A stretch of 64,000 nt of DNA from Dipteris shenzhenensis (taxonomy: Eukaryota; Polypodiophyta; Polypodiopsida; Gleicheniales), in the NCBI GenBank assembly GCA_047967505.1, contig CM106540.1. One strand, 5' to 3'. Position 1 is the stretch's first letter. Every line of letters starts with the position of its first letter. The notes under the pieces were generated by a model. It saw only the letters and a program-made list of their open reading frames with translations, ran no database searches and was not told where the DNA came from. The translations under genes were made by a program, and so were the position numbers. Shown here one piece after another: positions 42,580-54,572 of this stretch.

Positions 42580-42947
42580 TCATTCTGCTTGTGCCCTGCC
42601 TTGTTGCAATAGAAGCACTTGATCTTCTTATTTCTCTTTTTATCATCAGAAGACGATGGGTTACCAGACTCCTTACCCTTACCTTTCTTTGATCCAGCGT
42701 AGAAAGCCGAATCTTCTCCAGTCCTCGTCTTTGTTTAAGGATTTGCAGGTTCCGTGAGCATTTCTCATCGTAGTGGTATCAGAGCCAAGGTTTCGTCGTC
42801 CATAGCATGGGAAGCACACGCACCCTGACACACCCCGCATCCTCGAACAAGGGTCTTTATCTTGAACTTCCAGAGTGGATAGTTAGTGCCGTCCAACTTT
42901 TCGCTTTTGCCGAACGGTGGGATTCGCAGTCTTGTGGGCTTGGCCAT
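42576..42947 (-). pseudogene. Copia gag fragments (N-terminus and CCHC knuckle)
   Basis: ATG at 42947 opens RLRIPPFGKSEKLDGTNYPL and WKFKIKTLV, the standard copia gag start. The coding match is lost at about 42845. The nucleocapsid knuckle CFYCNKAGHKQNEC (C-X2-C-X4-H-X4-C) is at 42617-42576, preceded by a Lys-rich segment. Most of gag between them is deleted and replaced by about 100 bp that contains a + strand primer-binding-site-like sequence. Confidence 0.75.
42774..42785 (+). other. Primer-binding-site-like sequence in opposite orientation
   Basis: TGGTATCAGAGC, the standard complement of the initiator tRNA-Met 3' end used by plant copia elements, followed by CAAGGTTTCG. It points opposite to the surrounding element. 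Confidence 0.55.
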
Positions 42948-43005
42948 CTCTCACAATCTGCTCGCAAACAGAAACACACTACCAAATCTTCTTGCTAGAG
43001 TCCAA

Positions 43006-43017
43006 GCTCTTATACCA
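43006..43017 (-). other. Copia primer-binding site
   Basis: Minus-strand TGGTATAAGAGC differs by one base from the usual initiator tRNA-Met site TGGTATCAGAGC. It lies directly inside the LTR and 59 bp before the gag start codon. Confidence 0.7.
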
Positions 43018-43019
43018 TA

Positions 43020-43670
43020 TAAGAAAACAATACAACGTCTGTGCTCAACAGATAATAGGATCTCGTACGCAAGAGAGAAAATCGATAGTATGGAGAATCA
43101 AAATTTTGATTAGGCGCTGCCTCCCAGCCGTGCGCTCCTGTGAAAGAAGCTTCAATGGTGAGTTGAAAACAGTAGAAGAGGCTGGATGCTAAGGAATCAG
43201 GGTTGTTGTAGCCAGTGATAAAATGGGCTTCACGGGCTTGCTCTTATATAGCCACCACAAGTAGTCGTTTAGAGCCAATTGGGTGACCAACCCAGTCTGC
43301 CCAAAACGGCCGACTGGGGGTCGGTCCCAAAATAGACCACCAACCACACGATACAACTGGTGCGCAAAATAGAGCAACTGACCTACAGACACCGTTTGGC
43401 CCAGAGCCATCTGAGATCATCTGAGGCTCCAAACGGGCCCCGCAACCTAAGAGTGGAATGCCCTGGGAAATGCTCCGTCTACCCTCAGTGAGGTCAGTCA
43501 TGGGATGCCTTCCTGCACTAGCATGTAGCCTAGATGGCGGTGTGCCAACTCTATGTGAAGCCACCTAGCCATCAGGCCACACGTGGCCCCCATCTGGTGT
43601 CCAAACCAGGACCTACCAGATAATTGAGCTACTCAAATGCCTTCTCCTCATATGGGGGGCTTACAAGTAG
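43020..43670 (-). repeat. Copia 5' LTR (solo partner missing)
   Basis: On the minus strand it starts TGTAAGCCCCCCATATGAGG (43670), holds a TATA box CTATATAAGAGC at about 43248-43237, and ends next to the primer-binding site. The terminal CA is not seen, so the inner boundary is approximate. Length is about 650 bp. Confidence 0.65.
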
Positions 43671-43719
43671 AGTTAGCTGGTTCCCGCGTAGTTACACAAG
43701 AGTGGAGCATTGATATCTA

Positions 43720-46085
43720 ACATCATCATCATCATCATTACTCCACAAGAGAAGACGGGATAAAGGAGAAAGAGAGGGAAAGTAGAGTGGGTGATGTCAG
43801 AGTGTGGGTGTACTAAGAATGGGGAAAGGAACTTAGGCATGGTAGCAAAAAGGGAGGAGGAAACACAAGGCACATTGTCATAGAAGCTTAAAACCATTTT
43901 TGGAAGCAAGGAAGCTTATGTTATCCACAATGTAAAATGAGCAAAAAGGCCGTTTAATTGGATTTTAATCATGGAGACCTTTTGAAGGAAGGTTTAGCAA
44001 GAATTGTTGACTAACTTTCATTATCACTCTCTAAAGCTAATGTGGCCTTGAGGTTTCTTCCTAGCCAACAACTAGTGGGAGAACAACATCTTTGTTTCTT
44101 ATGAAACACTATTGCGGATTGTGTGGGTAATTGCAAATGTTTCTCCTTAAAGATTCTCTCAAAATTTGTCCTTAAATATTCTCTCAAAATTAGGGGAGAT
44201 TCGGTTGTTTTTAAAAAATGTGCATAAAATTTACAGTAGCAATTCATCAAAAGGCTAAAATATACAATATTCTAGGTTCTTGAAAAAAAAAATTACATAG
44301 AACATACACATATATTCACTAAAACTAGACACTCAAACTTCTAGTTTTGAGATGCAAGGAGGCTATAATGAAAAAGTATGTAATTCAATACACTACAAGA
44401 TATTAGAACATATGAGCAAATGAAACATTATTGAATTTTTTCACTCCTTTTATTGAATTGGCTATAGTGCGTGTACGTACACATAATTTATCTCTGAATT
44501 TCTTTTAATTTGACATTGTTGCTTTTACATGCACATATGACGCCTCAAAATTTTTTAAATTTATGAAATGATCATGCTTGAAATCATAAAGATCATAAGA
44601 TAAGTATAGCAATTCAGATTTTAGTTTCATACTCTAAAAGATAAGAAATGAAACTATTATAATCATCATAACTTATATTTGTCATTTAAGTTTGTTAAAA
44701 TTTTGAACTACTAAATATTGCATTGTTTGTCACATCAAGAATGCCTGGACTTATCCATGCTCAAGACACAAACAAAGCACTTCTCTTGACATCGAAGAGA
44801 TATGCAACGTATTGTAAATGCTTTGGACAACATTTACAATTACCCAAGTTTTTTTGCGTTTTTACAAGATACGAACCGAAATCTAAAACATAAGAAACAA
44901 AACTAAAGTATCGATTAACAACACTCAACTTATAACATGAAGTTGTGTATCTATCTCATTGATTTCATGCTAAGTACTCTTGACTCTCCTTATGTCACAC
45001 AAGTATTCAGTACAAAAATAAATTGCATACGACTCAAGCTAATTGCTTTTTACATCGTACTTTGATTTTTAAAACATGATAATAAATTATTATGTATAAA
45101 CTACCATATAATAAAAACAATGTTTACAAGATTTCACATGATTCAATAATTTTTTGTGAATTAAAATGTACTATATAGTCTACATGGATATTTAAAGCAA
45201 AAAAAGAACTATCTCAAATATCTGATCAGTAGTCAAACTTAAACATCCAAAAGTTGGTCAGGTTGTCCTTTGGATACATCATCGTGAAAAGGCAAACATC
45301 AAGTTAAAGCCTTAATTCAATTTTTTACGTCAAGTTGAACTCTTAAATGAGAATTCTTAAAAACAAAAATATAGAGTAATGTAAGAATTATATTTCTTAG
45401 TTTGTGCATTATTAGTACAAAATGATAATGTAAGTAAATAAACTCTTTATTTCAAAAGGATAGTGTCATCTTTTGTTTTTGAAAGGATATTTCATAAAGT
45501 AGATTTTTTCAATAGAAATTTAAGTACGAAAATGAATTAGGACCGTGCACCAGTCTATGTAAGATGTTACATTAATTTTCATAATTTTAGTTTTATTTGC
45601 TACTATTTCTTAACTTTTGTTGTAGCTTATCTGTGTCACGTTTTTATACTTTTGATTTCATTTTCTTCAAAAAGTAATGGCTGCATTTATATCGCCTCAC
45701 CTAATGCATAAGCCCAATGGTCCACAAGGTTTCTAAGCAGGGCACCATGAATAATTATATTGCTTGGATGTGTTTTGTCATGTATGTTGCATTTCATTTA
45801 CATTAGTGGAATCTTTTTCCTTCTACCATTTTTCACCTAAAGAAAGAAGTAATGACTATCTTCATGGAAGGGGACGGTTGCAGTATGTATGCATACATCA
45901 TGAATACTACTCGTAAGAAAGTATGTGTAATTAATTAGTTAAGAAATAGGAAATAGTCTCATGAATTAATCAATGTTGGCATATTCATGGGTAATTCATA
46001 CAAGCCATATGGGTTAAGTTAAACAACACCTCCTAGGGTTGTTAGCATGTCTACCTCTAACCCTATTTGGTAGCATAAGCTATTC
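43720..46085. repeat. Block D, copy 2
   Basis: About 2.37 kb, beginning at an (ATC)n run and closely matching 50385-52330 plus 53424-53858 (over 90 per cent by eye). It has no recognisable gene. Long AT-rich stretches share TTTACATGCACATATGACGC, CACTCCTTTTATTGAATTGG and AAGTTGAACTCTTAAATGAG. A junction near 45672 lacks about 1.09 kb that copy 3 has. Confidence 0.85.
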
Positions 46086-46579
46086 AAGAAGAAAAAATAT
46101 CGTTTTTATGATACACCCCCAGGACTCGACAGTACAGACTCCAAACCACCCCAACTCCACACCAGCTGAGATTACCCCAGTGGAGTCCAATAGCATAGAA
46201 AAGTAAGCTTGAAACCCATGGTTACTACTTGAGGCTTTAGAAGTTTAGTAAAACATGACGCATAACACATTGATCTTCCAAGCATCTTGAGAGGAATAAA
46301 GGTCTCAATAAGTACTCCAAAATTATTGGTTGCTCTATTTCCTAAGTAGCACCATAGTGAGATTTATACCAAATTTATGGCACAATCGCAACACTCAAAA
46401 CTTACAAATTGAAGTTTACAGATGAAGGGGTCTAGAAACTTGAAATTTTATTTTTTTAAGATTACAAATATTTTAAGATCCCACCTTGAGACACAACGGA
46501 GCAGTGGAGCGGATCTCGAATCCGTTGTAGACGAAGCTCCATGACACATGTGCTTTGATCGGCGTGTTCTCAATCTTGA
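46086..46579. other. Unique spacer before P450 copy 2
   Basis: About 490 bp with no gene and no clear counterpart upstream of P450 copy 1. The CCCCAGGACTCGACAG to GAGTCC stretch (46126-46180) is GC-richer than its surroundings. Confidence 0.5.
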
Positions 46580-46959
46580 TAGGAGCTTCCCAAAATGACA
46601 GCAGACGAAAATGACAGCAGACGTGACGGCATTGCAATATTCAATTGCCACATTTTCGTGCAAGGAACGCAAATTATGCTGGATGAAGCACGTCACACAT
46701 ATGAGAGTGAGGTTGATAATCAACATAGACTGTGCCAGCGAGTGAGAGCGAGAGAGTGAGTGACTGAGCGAGAGAGTGAGCGAGTGAGTAAGTGAGAGGG
46801 AAATTGCGTCAAGCTGCGACAGACTAGAGTTCATAGTCACCATAGACAGAGAGATTGCGTACAAGCTGCATTAGAGTTGATAATCGAGCGAGAGAGAGAG
46901 AGATTGCGAGAGCCAGAGCGCAAGAAAGAGAGAGAGTACAAGCTGCAAGGTCTTCGGCT
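46580..46959 (+). promoter_or_regulatory. Presumed promoter/5' leader of P450 copy 2
   Basis: Homologous to 20390-20774. AGCTTCCCAAAATGACAGCA is followed by a shortened duplicate (AAAATGACAGCAGACG). The module ATAGACAGAGAGATTGCG with GTACAAGCTGC is present, and the GA run before the ATG is broken up by CGAGA and AGCGAG. The differences from copy 1 are mostly repeat-number changes. Confidence 0.45.
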
Positions 46960-49298
46960 ATGGCTCTCACCGCCACCATCTCAACCTTTGTCCGCCAATG
47001 CTCTCCCAGTCTCCTCATCGTTGCCACCGTTCTGGCGTTATTATACAGGGCTGCATGGAGCGTTTTTCTGTCCCTGTGGTTGAAGCCCCTTCGAACCAAA
47101 AGGGCTCTTGAAGCACAAGGTCTCAAGGGTTTGCCTTACCGTTTCTTGTATGGAAACGCCACCGAGATGGTTGCTCTGGACGACAAAGCCCACAGAGCTC
47201 CAATGACCCACATCTCCCACGACATTGCGCCACGAATTCTGGGACACTACTTCGTATGGTCACGTAAGTTCGGTAAGCCCCGCTCCCCTGAGATGCTATT
47301 TGCCTTTAACTATTGACCCGATAGTCTAAAATTTCTCTCTAGACCCTGTCGCTAATGCACACATGCATCCGTGTAGGCAATCCGTTTTTCTTCTGGTACG
47401 GCCCTCAAGCCAGAATATATGTGGCAGAGCCTGAGCACGGTCGACAGATTCTGTCCGACAAATTCGGGCACTTCAGGAAGCCAGGCAGAAGGCCTGATAC
47501 CAAGGACTTGATGGGCGGAGGGCTTGTGGCTCTTGAGGGAGAGAAGTGGGCTCAACATCGGCGAATAGTCAGCCCAGCCTTCTTCGTTGACAAGCTAAAG
47601 GTATGTAATTTTTTACATCCCTGCCTGCAATGGATCAATCTTCCTTGCTGTTCATAAGGAACGTTAATGCGAACAGTGAAATTTTATGCTGAAAGAGTGG
47701 AAAGATTCATCTCCAGATGTCCCCTTTTTTTTTCAATGCAGTTGATGACCCCAACTATAGTAGCATGCACGACCTCTCTGCTAGACAAGTGGGCAGATAC
47801 GATCGACAAAGTGGCTTCAGGGCAGAAGGAAATCGATGTACACGAAGAGTTCAGAAACCTTACTGCCGACATTATCGCACACACGGCCTTTGGCAGCAGC
47901 TTCGCAGATGGGAAGCGGGTGTTTGAGATACAGCACGAACAACAGATTATCTTTGCAAATGCTGTCCGTAGCTTATACGTCCCAGGATCAAGGTAATTTC
48001 AGTGCAAATACTTGCGCACAGAATTCCATGCCCCCGAACCACGCTCATAGTGTGCTTGCTGCTTACAGGTGGTTACCCACTCCTACGAATCGCTACTCTT
48101 GGAAGCTTGAACAGCAAATTCAGAAACTGCTACGCCAAATGATCTACAGTCGCATGGAGTCGGAGAAAGTGAAGGGTGCTGGGTTTTACGGGAACGATTT
48201 ACTGGGATTGATGATGAGTGCAAACAAGAAAGAATTGGGAGGAAGCCAAAGGAATTTGAGCATGGGGATTGATGAGATTGTGAGCGAGTGCAAGACTTTC
48301 TTTTTTGCGGGACACGAGACTACATCCACATTACTAACGTGGACGGCCTTGCTGCTTGGTGCACATCCGGAATGGCAGGAGCGAGCCAGAGCAGAGGTCC
48401 TAAATGTGTGCGGGAAGGATCCTCCCACTTTTGATTCATTGAACAATCTAAGAATCGTAAGTTCCCTCAGATCCACCTAGCGTTTATTTTGGATTCTCTT
48501 ATTATTATGGGAATTGTGCAAGGGCTGTAAAAGAATGCTATGATAGCAGGGTAACATCAGAGGAGCTTTAAGGGCTGTCATAATCTAAGGTTCAGGTGTG
48601 AAGAGAGGGTTGTCACATCTCATGGGCTTTGAGAGGCTTAGTGAAATTTTCACCTTGTTAAAATATAACTTTAGTAAAAAAATTGTTCGCTCATAATTAA
48701 AGAGGAGTGGCTTTATTGGGAGAAAAGTTTTGCATGAGACGTCTTTAACTACCCCCTTGAATGCACATAATACATAGGATTTCTTACTAGTGTATCCCTC
48801 GAGCTTTGTAAAAGCCACTGAATACTGACACGGATTTTGTTGCCTTGTATTTGGTTGCTATAGGTTGGGATGATACTCTATGAAGCACTGAGACTCTATC
48901 CTGCAGTAACAATGCTAAGGAGGGAGGCACCCACTGAGATGAAATTGGGTAATGATTTCGTGATACCACAAGGATCGATGGCCATAGTGCCCATCCTTGC
49001 CTTCCATCACAATCCTAAATATTGGGGCCCTGATGCTCATGAATTTAATCCAGAACGTTTTGTTGATGGCATTGCCAAAGCAGCAAAAAATCCCAATGCT
49101 TTTATGCCATTTGGTATGGGCCCTCGCACTTGCATTGGCCAAAACTTTGCTCTCTTGGAGGCTAAATTGGCTCTAACCATCATTCTCCAGCGCTTTATAT
49201 TTTATATTTCCCCTACCTATGTACATGCCCCTACCACTGTCTTGAGCTTACAACCTCAATACGGCATGCAAATTCTATTTCAGAAGCTAGCTCCCTAG
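46960..49298 (+). CDS. Cytochrome P450, clan 72 (CYP709/734/735-like), copy 2
   Basis: Paralogue of copy 1 with the same gene structure. Exons are 46960-47272, 47377-47600, 47742-47992, 48069-48456 and 48864-49298, and all five are exactly as long as in copy 1, giving 536 residues. Anchor helix at about 18-40, AGHETT at 343-348, EALR at 399-402, FNPERF at 453-458 (the usual Glu, unlike copy 1) and haem loop FGMGPRTCIG with Cys482. Identity with copy 1 is about 91 per cent across exon 1 by eye. Introns 1-3 differ in length (104, 141 and 76 bp against 79, 153 and 114), and intron 4 is 407 against 298 bp. Exon 1 has a second, upstream donor GTAAGT at 47264 that copy 1 lacks. No disabling change is seen. 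The substrate is unknown. Confidence 0.93.
48650..48803 (+). mobile_element. MITE relic in intron 4 of P450 copy 2
   Basis: GTTCGCTCATAATTAAAGAG, TTTTATTGGG-type interior, TTGAATGCACATAATACATA and GTGTATCCCTCGAG follow the right half of MITE-2/3. The position corresponds to the relic in copy 1. Confidence 0.65.
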
Positions 49299-50384
49299 CT
49301 ACTAAGATAAAACACGGGCCCTTTACAAACATATCTCAACTCAATGCACCTCATGAGCTATGATTTATAGTCATGATTATGTATTCAGTGCAAGGCATGT
49401 GGTTGACTCCAGTTCACTTTTCTAATTTTTTATATAAAAAATTTGATCGAATTGTAGATAAGAATTTCTTTGACATCAAGCAGTGTGAGTTGTTAAATTA
49501 TTTGACAAGTCCTTATACTTTTATTTATCATTGGCATACACCTCATAATAAATAGCTCTCATGAAATTTTGTAAATTGTTGTGCATATTAGATCTATGAA
49601 TGCAAAATACTTGAAACTTTAAAATTATTCAATATTAGATCTTTTGATTTGGATTGTGTTTGGATGTTGAAGCCAACATTGTTATCTTCAAATAAGCATC
49701 AAGTTTTGTATGCTTTTATAGTTCTTAGTGCCTCCATCATAGATTGTGTGGGTTATTGCACTATTAGGTGTCGAAAGTGTAAAACTATTTCCAAGGTTTG
49801 CCACAAGGGGAGAGAAAATCAAATTTATAATTGAGATCTCAAATTCATTAGCATGCTCGCGATAACTTATGCTTGCTAGGCATTTTTAATTGCATAAAAA
49901 TTATCACATCAGAAGGCCCAAGTTTTCAACCTATCCTAATATTCTACTGATTGTTCTCTGTCCACTATCAATACCCCTTAGCATCATCATGCTATTTTTT
50001 GCACCACACACAAGCAAACACATGGCACCATATAGGCCTCCATTACAATATGTTAAGTAATGGACTTGGTTGAGCACACATGGTGCTTCACAATCTCACA
50101 ATCGTACACATGGACCAACATAGTGTGGCCATCCCACAAGTGGGTGTAGCCAATCACAGAACCATTTTAGATATGCACCATAACAAACACTGAATGTGAT
50201 GTCAAGTGCAATAAAGGCCTCCTTACTATGTTGTCCATTTATCAGTGTCTATGTATTTTTTTCTACTCAACTCATCTTGGGGATCTTAAAGTGTCATCAC
50301 TGAAGCACTCAGCTTCACCTCACATTCTTTGAAAGCAAACATTTATGAAACCATCTATAGTGACATACTATAGTTATTAGCATG
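49299..50384. other. 3' flank of P450 copy 2, duplicate of 23030-25192
   Basis: Shares GCACCTCATGAGCTA, CAAGGCATGTGGTTGACTC and GTGTAGCCAATCACAGAACC with the flank of copy 1, minus the 970-bp segment at 23874-24840. No gene. Confidence 0.7.
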
Positions 50385-53300
50385 CATCATCATCATCATC
50401 ATTAATCCACAAGAGAAGACGGGATAGAGGAGAAAGAGAGGGAAAGTAGAGTGGGTGATGTCAGAGTGTGGGTGTACTAAGAATGGGGAAAGGAACTTAG
50501 GCATGGTAGCAAAAAGGGGAGAGGAAACACAAGGCACATGGTCACAAAAGCTCAAAACCATTTTTGGAAGCAAGGAAGCTTATGTTTTCACAATGTAAAA
50601 TGAGCCAAAAGGCCGTTAAATTGGATTTTAATCATGGAGACCTTTTGAAGGAAGGTTTATAAAGAATTGTTGACTAACTTTCATTATCACTCTCTAAAGC
50701 TAATGTGGCCTTGAGGTTTCTTCCTAGCCAACAACTAGTGGGGAAACAACATCTTTGTTTCTTATAAAACACTATTGCGGATTGTGTGGGTAATTGCAAA
50801 TGCTTCTCCTTAAAGATTATCTCGAAATGTTTCTTCTTAAAGATTCTCTCAAAATTAGGGGAGATTCGGTTGTTTTTAAAAAATGTGCATAAAATTTACA
50901 GGAGCAATTTATCAAAAGGCTAAAATATATAATATTCTAGGTTCTTGAAAAAAAAAATTACATAGAACATACAAATATATTCACTAGAACTAGACACTCA
51001 AACTTTTGGTTTTGGGATCCAAGGAGGCTATAATGAAAAAGTATGTAATTCAATACACTAAAAGATATTAGAACATATGAGCAAATGAAACATTATTGAA
51101 TTTTTTCACTCCTTTTATTGATTGGCTCTAGTGTGTGTACGTACACATAAATTATCTCGAAATTTCTTGCAATTTGACATTGTTGCTTTTACATGCAAAT
51201 ATGATGCCTCACAATTTTTTAAATTTATGAAATGATCATGCTTGAAATCATAAAGATCATAAGATAAGTACAGCAATTCAGATTTTAGTTCCATACTCTA
51301 AAAGATAAGAAATGAAACTATTATAATCATCATAACTTATATTTGTCATTTAAGTTTGTTAAAATTTCGAACTACTAAATATTGCATTGTTTGTCACATC
51401 AAGAATGCCTGGGCTTATTCTTGCTCGAGACCAAACAAAGCACTTCTCTTGACAAAGAAGAGATATGCAACATATTGTAAATGCTTTGGGCAACGTTTAC
51501 AATTACCCAAGTTTTTTTGCATTTTTACAAGATAAGAACCAAAATCTAAAACATAAGAAATAAAACTAAAGTATCCATTAACAACATTGAACTTATAACA
51601 TGAAGTTGTATATCTATCTCATTGATTTCATGGTAAGTACTCTTGACTCTCCTTATGTCACACTAGTATACAATACAAAAATAAATTGCATACGACACAA
51701 GCTAATTGCTTTTTACATCGTGCTTTGATTTTAAAAACATGATAATAAATTATTATGTATAAACTGCCATGTAACAAAAATAATGTTTGCAAGTTTTCAC
51801 ATGATTCAATAATTTTTTATGAACTAAACTGTACTATATAGTTTACATGTATATTTAAAGCAAAAAAAGAACTATCTCAAATATCTAATGAGTAGTCAAA
51901 CTTCAACATCCAAAGGTTGGTGAGGTTGTCCTTTGGATACATCATCCTGAAAAGGCAAACATCAAGTTCAAGCTTCAATTCGATGTTTTACATCAAGTTG
52001 AACTCTCAAATGAGAATTCTTAAAAACAAAAATATAGAGTAATGTAAGAATTATATTTCTTAGTTTTTGCATTATTCGTACAAAATGATAATGTAAGTAA
52101 ATAAACTCTTTATTTCAAAAGGGTAGTGTTATCTTTTGTTTTTGAAAGGATATTTTCATAAAGTAGATATTTTCAATAGAAATTTAAGTACAAAAATGAA
52201 TCAGGACCATACACCAGTCTATGCAAGATGTTACATTAATTTTCATAATTTTAGTTTTATTTGCTACTATTTCTTATCTTTTGTTGTAGCTTATCTATGT
52301 CACATTTTTATAATTTTGATTTCATTTCCTTCAAAACACTCTAAAAAATTGCTTGCTTTTATGTTTTTATATGTGTTTTGAAGAGTGAGCTTTTCCTTAA
52401 ATTTTATCCAAAAACTAGTCCAAAAGTATCTATAAAAATGAATTTGTACATTGACAAGTCCAAAATTAATGAAATAAGTGTTTAAAGTAGCTTGGATTGC
52501 TTTTGGCAACCTTGAAGTCTTGAGTCCACAACCTTGTTATTGACTTGCGCATGGAGGAATCCCCTGAAGTGACCATCTTTCTTGCATGCATGCTTCAATC
52601 ATGCTCTAAGAAACTAGCATTAAATTGTGTCTAGGTATCACAAGCTCTTTATCAATCATGCTTTCATCAATGCTGATGTTATTATCTTGATAGACAATTG
52701 ATCCCTCCTTCACGTTTGCCTCTATTAGGCCTCAAGTAAGGAGAGTAAGGGAGAGAGTAGCAAATGCATTGGACAGCATGATTTGAAGACTGGTGTAGGA
52801 ACTCGCTATAGTATTTTGGAGATCCAAAGTGTGCAAAGACATCCATGATGGTATGAGGAGCAAAAGTAGCAAGCAATAAGCCCAAGAGTCTCAAGAGGGT
52901 CGCATGAAAGTATTTCAAGGGAGAAAAATGCAGGGCAAGGGCTTGCAAGGAGTAAAAAGGGCGCTGAAGACAATCTCATTGAACGCTTACAATGTGCAAG
53001 GCTTATAGGAAAGAAAATGGAGATGCACAACTTGTAGGGAAAGAGTGATTGAGCCATCAACATTGCATGTGAGCATAGAAATAGTGGTGCAATTGAGCTT
53101 ACAATGTCAAATTAGCTTGGGAGATCTAAATAACATAACGATCAAAATTGGACAATCTAATTTAGACACCATGGTTGTTGAGGTAGGCCATCATGTTAGA
53201 GAATGTGGTCTGGGTCAATCTAATTCCACCCACTGCAATGGAGGATCTGGACCATCATGCTAGTTTGAATTACATGTTGGCATGAATGTGAGGATGATCA

Positions 53301-53858
53301 AAATGTAGCCAACCACTATAATGGCTATTTGGCCATTGGGATCCTTCGAATTATATATGTGCCTAAATGCATGTGTGTATGTGAAAGAATATGGATCATG
53401 ATAAGAAGGATTCTATATTGATTGCAAGTAATGGTTGCATTTATATCGCCTCACCTAATGCATAAGCCCAATGGTCCACAAGATTTATAAGCAGGGCACC
53501 ATGAATAATTATATTGCTTGCATGTGTTTTGTCATATTTCTTCTATGTTGCATTTCATTTACATAAGTGGAATCTTTTTCCTTATGCCATTTTTTACCTT
53601 AAGAAAGAAGTAATGACTATCTTCATGGAAGGGGACAATTGCAGTATGTATACATACATCATGAAATACTACTCATAAGAAAGTATGTGTAATTAATTAG
53701 TTAAGAAATAGGAAATAGTCTCATGAATTAATCAATGCTGGCATATTCATGGGTAATTCATATAAGCCATATGGATTAAGTTAAACAACACCTCCTAGGG
53801 TTGTTAGCATGTGCACCTCTAACCCTATTTGGTAGCGTAAGCTATTCAAGAACAAAAA
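50385..53858. repeat. Block D, copy 3, with 1.09 kb absent from copy 2
   Basis: 50385-52330 and 53424-53858 match block D copy 2. The intervening 52332-53424 has no counterpart there. It contains short unsupported frames, and one phrase, AGTCCAAAATTAATGAAATA, that also occurs at 19168. At the junction AAGTAATGG follows directly in copy 2, suggesting deletion from copy 2 rather than insertion in copy 3. Confidence 0.8.
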
Positions 53859-54572
53859 ATATAATTCTTATGATTTGATTCTCACTATTTTGCTGAGCTA
53901 TGGGAGTAGTGGCAAAGATAGAATGGGAATAAGAAATCTATTTTTTCTTTTCCTGAATATGATATGTCAACTTAGAAAAGGACCTTTCATGACTCAAAAT
54001 TGATGCTAGACAAGATCTATAAACCAAACACATGGCGTATCAACATGAGGATCTACATGCCAAGTAAAAGACAAAGCAATGACCATGACACTCATTATAA
54101 CCATGCAAAATCTTATACACATGGTATTTAATACTTCTAAGATCAAGTACACAACTTTGTGTCACATCATCATCCTACAAATAATTTTAATGCAACAAAC
54201 AAGATATGAGAAACTCTAGAAGTATTCAACAAAGACTCAAGGACTATTTCAATAAAAATATCAACATCACACTGAAAGTTAACATTAAATGTTGACCAAT
54301 TGTCATAGGGGTGGGTAAACTCTCACTTTTTTTTTTTGTAGCCCACTCACTATGGGACTTCCCCCTCTCATGGATCAAATTCTTCCATGACTCTATGGTA
54401 GGTGCGTAAACCCTCAGCCCTTCGAATAGTTCCTCCTACGCGCACCACTCCACAGATTTATAGGGGTCTCGGATTTGAACCTCCACCATCGATCCTTTGG
54501 GCATGCTTGAATTGAGACTGGACCTCTGACTTTTGAATGTGGCCATTGATTGATTGTGCATGCTCCTTATCT
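53859..54572. other. Intergenic DNA, no gene recognised
   Basis: AT-rich. A (T)10 run is at about 54329. 54360-54500 is GC-richer without a recognisable frame. Confidence 0.5.

Larger units (their letters stand above)
41200..43670 (-). mobile_element. Ty1/copia LTR retrotransposon, 3'-truncated and mutated
   Basis: In minus-strand order: a 5' LTR (about 43670-43020), a primer-binding site (43017-43006), the start of gag, a CCHC zinc knuckle, protease, the GAG-preintegrase zinc domain and the integrase core with its C-terminal flank. It breaks off near 41200 before reverse transcriptase and RNase H. No 3' LTR is present in the window. Order protease-integrase before RT defines copia as opposed to gypsy. 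Two nonsense codons and at least one frameshift make it non-functional. Confidence 0.9.
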
